DNA from: CAZQLE01 sp964593905
GTDB lineage: Bacteria; Chloroflexota; Anaerolineae; Anaerolineales; Anaerolineaceae
NCBI GenBank assembly: GCA_964593905.1
Contig: CAZQLE010000166.1
Location: forward strand, 1 to 8,903
Reading direction: 5' to 3'
DNA length: 8,903 bases
The first letter of the stretch is position 1. The number at the start of each line of letters is the position of its first letter. A program made the position numbers and the translations under genes. Shown here piece by piece: positions 1-5,855 of the stretch. Below the pieces are notes generated by a model. It ran no database searches. It was not told the DNA's origin and saw nothing but the letters and a program-made list of their open reading frames with translations.

Positions 1-1
1 G

Positions 2-88
2 AATGAAGGCGGGATGCAGTTGGCCGCAGCGCTGGCCAAAGAGATCGACGCCGTGGTGGATGACATCACAGGAGGCAAGCATGCCTGA
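2..88 (+). CDS. C-terminal end of an unidentified protein (partial)
   Basis: This is the last 28 codons of a gene that begins before the window; the frame is open from base 2 and stops with TGA at 86-88. The visible tail starts NEGGMQLAAALAKEID and ends ITGGKHA. It looks like a terminal amphipathic helix, and no motif identifies the family. Its stop overlaps the next gene's ATG (81-83) by 8 nt, and that gene's Shine-Dalgarno sequence GGAGG (71-75) lies inside this frame. Translational coupling and membership of the same operon are therefore likely. The codon use resembles that of the following genes. I cannot assign a function; a small redox or sulfur-related protein would fit the neighbours, but that is only context. 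Confidence 0.6.
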   Translation, partial: NEGGMQLAAALAKEIDAVVDDITGGKHA

Positions 89-818
89 GCTTCCGCAGAA
101 AAAAGTGGGAATTGTGGCCTGTTCGGGTGAGGAACTGGCCGAAGGGACGATCACCCGGCTGGCTGCTTTAAAGGTGTTGGAACAGCTTCAGGCGGGCGAT
201 ACGGTGACGATTTGTCTGCCATTGTTTCTGGCGGGCGGCGAGGGTGACCGGGCGTTTGCCAAGTTTTACCCGACCATTGCGATTGACGGCTGCGAAAAAC
301 GCTGCGCGTACCGCGGCACCGAGCTGTATTCCAACCGGCCGGCGGCCAGCGTGGTGGTGAGCGAGCTGGTGGCCGAGCTGGGTCTGGAAAAACTGGAAGG
401 CAAACGCAGGCTTAACGAGGCCGGGCGGCACGCGGTGGACGCGGTGGCTGAGCGGGTTTCGGGCCAGGTGGATGAGCTGCTGGGCAAAGCCTGGAACCGG
501 CGCGAGGGTAAGTTTGCCCAACCACAGAGCGTAGAAGAACCCAGAGAAGAAGTGACAGCGACCTGCGCATGCGGGTCGGGCATTCCGGTGCAGACGCTGA
601 TGGTGAAGGGGCAGGCGGTGACGCTGGTTGCCCTGCCAGCGATTTTTCAGATGTTCTGGGAGAGCAAGAAAGAACCTGTGCCTGCGGTGATGGGCGAACT
701 GATGGATATGGTGCGCATTTATAACGGTTATGAGCTTGAAAATGAGGCCGAACTGACCGAAGCGGTGCTGGCGGCTTATCAGGCCTACGGGCAGAAGCAG
801 GCGGCGCAGCATGGCTAA
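81..818 (+). CDS. DGC-domain putative zinc-binding protein with extra C-terminal domain
   Basis: A 245-residue cytoplasmic protein with no signal peptide or membrane segment. Start 81 is chosen because GGAGG (71-75) sits 5 nt upstream; the frame is open further upstream but lacks such a site. The N-terminal part matches the DGC family, named for Asp-Gly-Cys: D69-G70-C71 followed by C75 in IDGCEKRC, with C14 (VACSGEEL) and C45 supplying the other two cysteines. Family members are thought to bind zinc through these four cysteines; their biochemical role is not established. After a charged linker (about 105-157), C162-A-C164 opens a second domain (VQTLMVKGQAVTLVALP and on to the end) that I cannot name. 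The gene overlaps its upstream and downstream neighbours by 8 nt each, so it is in a coupled operon with the OsmC and TauE genes. Confidence 0.8.
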   Translation: MPELPQKKVGIVACSGEELAEGTITRLAALKVLEQLQAGDTVTICLPLFLAGGEGDRAFAKFYPTIAIDGCEKRCAYRGTELYSNRPAASVVVSELVAELGLEKLEGKRRLNEAGRHAVDAVAERVSGQVDELLGKAWNRREGKFAQPQSVEEPREEVTATCACGSGIPVQTLMVKGQAVTLVALPAIFQMFWESKKEPVPAVMGELMDMVRIYNGYELENEAELTEAVLAAYQAYGQKQAAQHG

Positions 819-1275
819 CACATCGGTCTATCACACCACGGTGCAGTGGACAGGCGAACACTGGGGGCATTTGACGCTGGGCAACGGGCCCGAGATGGAT
901 TTTTCGGCCCCGCCCGATGCGCAGGGGCACGCCGGGGTGTTCACCCCGGAAGATGCTTTTGTGGCGGCGGCCAATACGTGTGTGATGATGATGTTTATCT
1001 GGGCGGCGGAGCGCTTTAAGTTGAAGCTGATCTCTTATGACTGCCGGGTGGAGGGCACCAAGCTGATCGAACTGGACCGTACTGAAATCTTCACCCATCT
1101 GCGTTTCTGGCCCAAAATTCGAATTGACGCGGGTGTTGAAGATGTAAAAGTGGTTGAGGCACGCACCCGGCGGGCGCTGCAGGCGGCGCAAAAATACAGC
1201 CTGGTGGCTAATTCGGTTAAATCTGAGATTGTGGTTGAGCCAGATATAGAGATTGTGGTGAGCAGCGCAGCGTGA
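811..1275 (+). CDS. OsmC family protein (single-cysteine variant)
   Basis: A 154-residue soluble protein of the OsmC/Ohr superfamily, whose members are thiol-dependent peroxidases that reduce organic hydroperoxides. The family signature is the helix PEDAFVAAANTCVMMMF, where C57 takes the peroxidatic position after the Pro-Glu-Asp start. The usual second cysteine, in an A-x-x-x-C-P/L-V-x-N-S type loop, is absent: the equivalent stretch reads AAQKYSLVANSV, with Y129-S130 where cysteine is expected. The only other cysteine is C78, in a beta strand. It therefore may not form the usual intramolecular disulfide and may use an external thiol or do something else. The ATG lies within the end of the preceding gene (8 nt overlap) without a strong ribosome site of its own, which points to translational coupling. 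Confidence 0.85.
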   Translation: MANTSVYHTTVQWTGEHWGHLTLGNGPEMDFSAPPDAQGHAGVFTPEDAFVAAANTCVMMMFIWAAERFKLKLISYDCRVEGTKLIELDRTEIFTHLRFWPKIRIDAGVEDVKVVEARTRRALQAAQKYSLVANSVKSEIVVEPDIEIVVSSAA

Positions 1276-1312
1276 ATGGAGCGTTGTCAAAGACAGATTG
1301 CGAGAGGTTTTT

Positions 1313-2065
1313 ATGCTGTACGCGGCACTGACACTCCTGCTGTTTGCACTTTCATTTCTTTCGGGCATGTTGGGTCTGGGCGTGGCATTCATTGCCACCC
1401 CGGTTTTGGGCCTGTTTGGATTTGAGCTGAAACATGTGATTATGCCCTGGTCGCTCTGGCTGAACGGCCTGACGGCGCTCTCGGGCGCGATTGCGTTTGC
1501 CCGGGCAAAAATGGTGGACTGGCGGACAGCCATACCACTATTGATCATCGCCACGCTGTTTGCGCCGCTGGGGGTCTGGCTGCTGCGGTTTGTTTCGACC
1601 ACCACCCTGTGGTGGATCTATGTGGGGGTGTTGTTATTTCTGGCGTACCGTATGGCTTTTCCGCCGCGTCAGAATGATCAGCAAACTCCTGTAATCACAG
1701 ATGCTACGCGAGTAAAAGGTGGAGCACTCAGCGCCTTAATCTCTGTGTTTGCCGGGTTGTTGGGAGTGGGTCCGGGTTTCTTGTTGATGCCCACGCTGGT
1801 GTTGTTGGGCTATACGGCTCGTCTGGCGGCGGCGACCAACAGTGTGATCGTTACCCTGCCCTCGTTTTCAGCATTTCTTACCCATTTGCCAGAAGCGCAG
1901 TTTGACTGGTTGATGTTGATTTTGACCTCGGTCTCTGCGGTGATCGGTGCTCAACTGGGCGCCAGATTTATGGCCAAACGTGTGAAATCAGCCACTCTGA
2001 CGCGGTTGTTTGCCGTGGCGCTGATACTACTGGCGGTGCAGCGCGCCTACCTGCTGATTCGTTGA
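1313..2065 (+). CDS. Sulfite exporter TauE/SafE family membrane permease
   Basis: A 250-residue inner-membrane protein with about eight hydrophobic segments, typical of TauE/SafE (PF01925). This family includes anion exporters for sulfite, sulfoacetate and related sulfur compounds. The internal two-fold repeat is visible: SGMLGLGVAFIATPVL at about 17-32 and AGLLGVGPGFLLMPTL at about 147-162, the second followed by the conserved AATNSV stretch. I chose ATG 1313 because AGAGG (1303-1307) lies 5 nt upstream; a TTG at 1298 is in frame but has no ribosome site and would add five residues before the first hydrophobic segment. The stop overlaps a TTG of the next frame. Position between redox genes suggests movement of a sulfur compound, but the substrate cannot be read from sequence. 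Confidence 0.87.
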   Translation: MLYAALTLLLFALSFLSGMLGLGVAFIATPVLGLFGFELKHVIMPWSLWLNGLTALSGAIAFARAKMVDWRTAIPLLIIATLFAPLGVWLLRFVSTTTLWWIYVGVLLFLAYRMAFPPRQNDQQTPVITDATRVKGGALSALISVFAGLLGVGPGFLLMPTLVLLGYTARLAAATNSVIVTLPSFSAFLTHLPEAQFDWLMLILTSVSAVIGAQLGARFMAKRVKSATLTRLFAVALILLAVQRAYLLIR

Positions 2066-2076
2066 GGATGGCGAAG

Positions 2077-2310
2077 ATGGTGATTCAGATTTTGGGGCTT
2101 GGATGCCCGACCTGCCGGCGCATGGTGAGCGAGGTGCGCGAGCTTGTCGAATATTTGAAGTTGGACGCCGTGGTTGAACAGGTTGATGACGTTGAAAAAA
2201 TCACAGCCCAGCGGTTATTGGTTTTGCCGGGATTGGTCATCGATGGAAAAGTAATGATGTGCGGGTATTCTGGAAAAGCCAGGATTGAGCGTTTGTTACT
2301 GAGTCTTTGA
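2077..2310 (+). CDS. Small thioredoxin-like protein (redox-active disulfide protein 2 type)
   Basis: A 77-residue thioredoxin-fold protein of the minimal type (TIGR00412-like, around 75-80 residues). The opening MVIQILGLGCPTCRR gives beta strand 1 and the active site C10-P-T-C13. The cis-proline is P51 in LPGLVIDGK, followed by the last strands. ATG 2077 is chosen because GAGG (2064-2067) lies 9 nt upstream and the family starts at this point; ATG 2068 abuts the ribosome site and TTG 2062 lacks one. An unusual third cysteine, C62, lies in VMMCGYSG, where relatives usually have a small residue. Such proteins commonly sit beside membrane permeases and metal or sulfur genes, as here with the TauE-like gene. 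It is presumably a cytoplasmic thiol-disulfide partner, with substrate unknown. Confidence 0.85.
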   Translation: MVIQILGLGCPTCRRMVSEVRELVEYLKLDAVVEQVDDVEKITAQRLLVLPGLVIDGKVMMCGYSGKARIERLLLSL

Positions 2311-2332
2311 GGAAAAAATTTGGAAGGCAAAA

Positions 2333-2689
2333 ATGACAACCAATTTTGTTGAATTACATCAGCATCTTCAGGAACGGTTGGGCCAGCTTGGCAGCGAAAT
2401 TCCGGGGCCCATGTCTGGGTTCTCGCGGCTGCATAAAAAATCGGTGGAGAGCGGTGTGTTGGATGGCAAAACCAAAGAGCTGATGGCTCTGGCAATCAGT
2501 ATTGTGGTGCACTGCGAGGGCTGTATCGCCTACCACACCCATGATGCCATTCGGGCGGGGGCGACTCGCGCGGAGCTGTTGGAGACGATTGGGGTGGCGG
2601 TGATGATGGGTGGGGGCCCGGCGTCGATCTATGCGGCACATGCGCTGGATGCAGTGGATCAATTTGAAGCCGGCGGGGTTACCGCTTAA
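2333..2689 (+). CDS. AhpD-like / carboxymuconolactone decarboxylase family protein
   Basis: A 118-residue all-helical protein of the AhpD/CMD superfamily. The redox signature is complete: E49, eleven residues, then C61-E-G-C64-I-A-Y-H68, matching the E-x11-CxxCxxxH motif of AhpD, in which the two cysteines and nearby Glu and His form the disulfide reductase/peroxidase centre. The rest (AIRAGATRAELLETIGVAVM) is the usual second helix pair. Real carboxymuconolactone decarboxylases lack the CxxC, so the redox reading is preferred. The start ATG at 2333 has GGAAGG (2322-2327) 5 nt upstream. It is the last gene of the operon and is followed by a strong terminator. With the OsmC-like and thioredoxin-like genes it forms a thiol-redox set; physical partnership is inferred from context only. 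Confidence 0.9.
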   Translation: MTTNFVELHQHLQERLGQLGSEIPGPMSGFSRLHKKSVESGVLDGKTKELMALAISIVVHCEGCIAYHTHDAIRAGATRAELLETIGVAVMMGGGPASIYAAHALDAVDQFEAGGVTA

Positions 2690-2716
2690 CGTTGAAACCA
2701 AGGCTGAGACCATAGC

Positions 2717-2761
2717 ACCATCCCGGGCCACGGTTATCAGGCCGTCTGGGATGGTTTTTTT
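2717..2761 (+). terminator. Rho-independent terminator after the redox operon
   Basis: ACCATCCC (2717-2724) pairs with GGGATGGT (2748-2755). The stem extends inward by four more G-C or G-U pairs, and the right arm runs directly into a T tract (2755-2761). It lies 28 nt after the AhpD-like stop codon and separates that operon from the ccmE promoter region. Confidence 0.85.
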
Positions 2762-2796
2762 ATGAGATATTGATAACGATTCACACGTCCAAATTC

Positions 2797-2824
2797 TTGT
2801 GCCCCGGCCCCATTATGATATAAT
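2797..2824 (+). promoter_or_regulatory. ccmE: Candidate sigma-70 type promoter for ccmE-ccmF
   Basis: A perfect extended -10 element, TGATATAAT (2816-2824), lies downstream of the terminator. A weak -35 match, TTGTGC (2797-2802), lies 16 nt upstream of the -10 hexamer. Transcription would begin near 2831 and leave a 5' leader of about 190 nt before ccmE. The extended TG compensates for the poor -35. This is a sequence match only. Confidence 0.55.
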
Positions 2825-2830
2825 CCCAAA

Positions 2831-3018
2831 CCTGACAAATAAAACCTTAATTGGAAAAAGAGTACTGGATTTTGCAGAAAAACAGCGCAGTTCTCAGCCC
2901 TTTTTAATGTTTTCATGTCAGAATGTTAAAGATTAATGGTTCTTTCATTTTTTGATGGGACCTTTCCTATTAAGAAATTAAAGAGCCAGATTCAAGAAGC
3001 AGATTATGGAGGTAGCGC
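2831..3018 (+). other. Long AT-rich leader upstream of ccmE
   Basis: This is most of the 329-base stretch without a gene between 2690 and 3018, whose first part holds the terminator and promoter listed separately. The leader contains a moderate hairpin: 2938-2947 pairs with 2953-2962 around a TTTTT loop (9 of 10 positions, two of them G-U). A distant CTGACA (2832-2837) / TGTCAG (2916-2921) pair could close a larger fold. It ends with a very good ribosome site, GGAGG at 3008-3012, 6 nt before ATG 3019. I do not recognise a known riboswitch class. The only short frames (2907-2936 and 2955-2981) have no ribosome site. Confidence 0.4.
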
Positions 3019-3555
3019 ATGGAGAGTGCCGTTCATAGCAGCGAAGTTGTTCCGAACACTGCGCCCACGCAAAAGCGGAATTCGACCAAGTTCATCATTG
3101 GCGGTGTGTTGATTCTGGCGGCGGTGGCGTTTTTAATTGTTTCTTCTTTACAGGGCACAACCCAGTACTTCTTAACCGTTGAAGAACTGCTTTCGCGCCA
3201 GTCTGAAATGACAGGCCGGCAGGTGCGCGTTTCGGGGGTGGTTCTGGGCGATACGATTAAGGTGGATAACAGCACACTGGATATCTCCTTCACCGTGGCG
3301 CATATCCCCGGCGATAACAAAACCGTGGAAGAGATGGGCGGTATGGCGGATGTGCTGCATAAAGCCTCCATCGACAGCAGCCTGCCGCGGCTGAGGGTGA
3401 TTTATAACGGGGTGAAACCCGATTTGTTGAAGAATGAAGCCCAGGCCATTATGACCGGCCGCTACGAAGCGGATGGCGTCTTTCATGCTGAAGAGCTGCT
3501 CTTGAAGTGCCCGACAAAATATGAAGAGGCTTTACCTGAACAGGCATCCAAGTAA
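3019..3555 (+). CDS. ccmE: Cytochrome c maturation protein CcmE, Cys-type (CxxxY) heme chaperone
   Basis: A 178-residue membrane-anchored heme chaperone of System I cytochrome c maturation. It has a short cytoplasmic tail, one membrane helix at about residues 25-43 (FIIGGVLILAAVAFLIV), then the OB-fold domain outside the membrane (LRVIYNGVKPDLLK is the typical strand and turn, 125-138). The family's covalent heme ligand is normally a histidine in an HxxxY motif near the C terminus. Here that place reads LKCPTKYEEA, with C164 and Y168, so this is the CxxxY variant known from archaea and some sulfate reducers, in which heme attaches through cysteine. The start is set by GGAGG (3008-3012). ccmF follows after a 106 nt spacer with a hairpin. 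Confidence 0.92.
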   Translation: MESAVHSSEVVPNTAPTQKRNSTKFIIGGVLILAAVAFLIVSSLQGTTQYFLTVEELLSRQSEMTGRQVRVSGVVLGDTIKVDNSTLDISFTVAHIPGDNKTVEEMGGMADVLHKASIDSSLPRLRVIYNGVKPDLLKNEAQAIMTGRYEADGVFHAEELLLKCPTKYEEALPEQASK

Positions 3556-3572
3556 TCTGGAGTAACTCCAGA
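3556..3572 (+). repeat. 17-nt palindrome just after the ccmE stop
   Basis: TCTGGAGT (3556-3563) and ACTCCAGA (3565-3572) are perfect inverted repeats around a single A, beginning right after the ccmE TAA. As RNA it would form a 7-bp stem with a TAA loop; as DNA the near-perfect symmetry could be a repressor site. It has no T tract, so it is not a terminator by itself. Confidence 0.5.
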
Positions 3573-3621
3573 AGAAAACCGGCAGGGAACGCGGCAAAGC
3601 GACCCAGTCCGGTTTTCTTTT
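3572..3621 (+). terminator. Terminator-like hairpin between ccmE and ccmF
   Basis: AAGAAAACCGG (3572-3582) pairs perfectly with CCGGTTTTCTT (3609-3619), 11 bp, with an inner GGG (3585-3587) / CCC (3603-3605) pairing. The right arm contains TTTTCTTTT. It may act as a partial terminator or attenuator that lowers ccmF relative to ccmE, or as an RNA-processing site; ccmF has its own ribosome site but no obvious promoter after this hairpin. The U tract is within the stem, so termination efficiency is uncertain. Confidence 0.5.
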
Positions 3622-3661
3622 GGTCTGGGATGGTTTGCGAAATCAGTTGCAGGAGAAAACT

Positions 3662-5719
3662 ATGCTGGCTAATTTTGGCTTTGGTGCGCTGCTTTTGACG
3701 CTGGTGGTTTCTTTATATGGTATTGGGGCCGCGGTATACGGGGTGCGGAAAAATTCGCTGGCCTGGGTGGAAAGCGCCCGATCGGCCATGCTGCTTACTT
3801 TTCCCTTAATTTTGTTGGCTTCGCTTTCGTTGATTATCTTACTCGTTAGCGGGCATTATGAAGTGCAATTTGTTTATAACGTCACCAGCAGTGCCATGCC
3901 GTTGTATCTGCGGGTGACGGCGTTATGGGGCGGGCAGGCCGGTTCGCTGTTGTTCTGGTCGCTGCTGCTTTCGGCCTTCACCTCAGCGGTGACGCTGCGC
4001 AAATGGGAACGCGACCGCGAGTTTTTGCCCTGGGTGATTGTGGTTTCACTGGTCACGCTGGCGTTCTTTCTGGCGCTTTCCATCTTTGTCGAAAACCCGT
4101 TTGAACGATTCTGGACCGTTTCGGGGGTGGGACAGTCCGCTTCAATGTTCCAACCGGTCGGTGGAGAGTTGTTCAACCCTGGTGATGGGCGCGGGCTGAA
4201 CCCGCTGCTGCGGCACCCCGGGATGATTATTCACCCGCCGATGTTGTATCTGGGGTTTGTGTCGTTTGTCATTCCCTATGCTTTTGCCATCGCTTCGCTG
4301 ATCACCGGCCGCACAGACGACCGGTGGATTCGCATGACCCGGCGTTGGACGCTGGTGGCCTGGCTGTTTCTCTCGCTGGGGTTGGTGCTGGGCAGCCGCT
4401 GGGCGTATGACGTGTTGGGCTGGGGGGGCTACTGGGGCTGGGACCCGGTGGAAATTGCCGCGTTCAACCCCTGGTTGACCGGTACGGCCTTTTTGCATTC
4501 GGTGATGATTCAGGAAAAGCGCGGTCTGTTCAAACGCTGGAATATGGTTTTGATCATTTTGACCTATTCACTGGTGATTGTGGGGACCTTCCTGACCCGC
4601 TCGGGGGTGCTGTCATCGGTGCATGCCTTTGCCCAGTCGGCCATTGGTCCGCTGTTCTTTGGCTTTATCGGTATCAGCCTGGTAATTTCACTGGGGCTGC
4701 TGCTGCATCGCTGGAATGATCTGGATTCGGAAGGACAGATGACCTCGCTGCTTTCACGCGAGTCGCTCTTTCTGGTGAACAATCTGCTGTTTATGGGAAT
4801 TCTGGTGGTGTGCCTTTCGGGGATGTTTTATCCGCTGCTCTCAGAACTGGTGACGGGTCAGAAGGTGACGGTGGGTCCGCCGTTTTATGAGCGGGCAACC
4901 GGGCCGCTGTTTGCCTCGCTGTTATTTCTGATGGGCATTGCGCCGCTTTCGGCCTGGGGACATTCGACCTATAAGACGCTGGGGCGGGCAATGTGGAAAC
5001 CGGCGCTGTTTACGGCGGTTGTGCTGGCGGTCATTGCGCTGACCACCGAAACCAGCGGTTTTCTGGCTTATCTGGCCTATTTTTTGGTGACCTTTACCGG
5101 ATCGCTGACGCTGTATGAATATGTGCGCGAAGTGCGCGCCCGCCAGCGCAGCAAGGGTGAATCGATCTTCACCGCGCTGTGGCGGATTTCGGGCCGCAAC
5201 CGGCGGCGGTATGGCGGTTTCATCATTCACCTGGGGGTGGTGTTGATGTCGCTGGGGGTGATTGGGATTGAGCTGTTTCAGAGCGAGACCCAGGCCACGC
5301 TGAAGCGCGGTGAAAGCCTGACGTTGTCGGGCTATACGGTAACTTATAACTCGCTGGCCGAGTTTGATGCCCCGGATGGGCGCAATGTGGCGCGTGCAGT
5401 CTTAAGTGTAAGCCAGGGAGAGCGCGATCTGGGTGAATTGTACCCGCGGCGCGATTTCTATTATGACTCGCAGCAGCCGATGACCATTCCGGGGGTGCGC
5501 AGCACCATGCAAGATGACCTGTATATTTTGCTGGTCAACTGGGAACCGATGTCGCTGGAAAGCGCTACGTTTAAAGTGTTTCACAACCCGCTGGTCAACT
5601 GGTTGTGGCTGGGCGGTTTTGTGTTTATTCTGGGTACGCTGGTGGCGGCCTGGCCAGACCGGGACCCCGAGCCGGAACGGGCGCGGGCGGTGGCGCGGAC
5701 GGCGGTAACACAGGCGTAA
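3662..5719 (+). CDS. ccmF: Heme lyase CcmF/NrfE family subunit
   Basis: A 685-residue polytopic inner-membrane protein, slightly longer than E. coli CcmF. It joins heme from holo-CcmE to reduced apocytochrome c. The tryptophan-rich WWD domain reads WGGYWGWDPVEIAAFNPWL at 254-272. The four histidines of the family are present at H191 (IIHPPMLYLG), H279 (FLHSVMIQ), H321 (SSVHAFAQ) and H523 (FIIHLGVV); the first three lie exactly 18 residues beyond the E. coli positions I recall (173, 261, 303). Usual WWD wording is DPVENASFMPWL, so I265 replaces a normally conserved Asn. ATG 3662 is chosen for AGGAG (3651-3655), 6 nt upstream; an in-frame TTG at 3620 lies in the hairpin. The last part is a large extracytoplasmic domain and a final helix, as expected. 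Confidence 0.95.
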   Translation: MLANFGFGALLLTLVVSLYGIGAAVYGVRKNSLAWVESARSAMLLTFPLILLASLSLIILLVSGHYEVQFVYNVTSSAMPLYLRVTALWGGQAGSLLFWSLLLSAFTSAVTLRKWERDREFLPWVIVVSLVTLAFFLALSIFVENPFERFWTVSGVGQSASMFQPVGGELFNPGDGRGLNPLLRHPGMIIHPPMLYLGFVSFVIPYAFAIASLITGRTDDRWIRMTRRWTLVAWLFLSLGLVLGSRWAYDVLGWGGYWGWDPVEIAAFNPWLTGTAFLHSVMIQEKRGLFKRWNMVLIILTYSLVIVGTFLTRSGVLSSVHAFAQSAIGPLFFGFIGISLVISLGLLLHRWNDLDSEGQMTSLLSRESLFLVNNLLFMGILVVCLSGMFYPLLSELVTGQKVTVGPPFYERATGPLFASLLFLMGIAPLSAWGHSTYKTLGRAMWKPALFTAVVLAVIALTTETSGFLAYLAYFLVTFTGSLTLYEYVREVRARQRSKGESIFTALWRISGRNRRRYGGFIIHLGVVLMSLGVIGIELFQSETQATLKRGESLTLSGYTVTYNSLAEFDAPDGRNVARAVLSVSQGERDLGELYPRRDFYYDSQQPMTIPGVRSTMQDDLYILLVNWEPMSLESATFKVFHNPLVNWLWLGGFVFILGTLVAAWPDRDPEPERARAVARTAVTQA

Positions 5720-5726
5720 AAAATTC

Positions 5727-5746
5727 GGGCCGGGGAGACCCGGCCC
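5727..5746 (-). terminator. GAGA-loop hairpin terminator between convergent genes
   Basis: GGGCCGGG (5727-5734) and CCCGGCCC (5739-5746) form a perfect 8-bp GC stem closed by a GAGA tetraloop. On the minus strand the stem is followed by GAATTTTTT, a classic U tract, so it should stop transcripts of the M28 peptidase before they run into ccmF. On the plus strand the hairpin follows the ccmF stop by 7 nt, but the next T run is 20 nt away (5766), so termination in that direction is less certain. Confidence 0.8.
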
Positions 5747-5855
5747 ATTGAACCTTAACAATTAACCTTTTTTGGAGAGCGTGGGCCCTTGTGGACCACA
5801 CCGCGGCGATGGGTTGGGAGGACGGTGCACCCTACTGGTCGGCCGAGATGACAGG

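Noticed and set aside
412..1605. Long open frame of 397 codons on the minus strand
   Set aside because: It lies opposite three well-supported plus-strand genes (DGC, OsmC, TauE), is rich in Pro, Arg and Ser with no motif, and has no ribosome site; it is a shadow of GC-rich coding.
2907..2981. Two tiny frames (9 and 8 codons) in the ccmE leader as possible leader peptides
   Set aside because: Neither has a ribosome binding site or a run of a regulatory amino acid.
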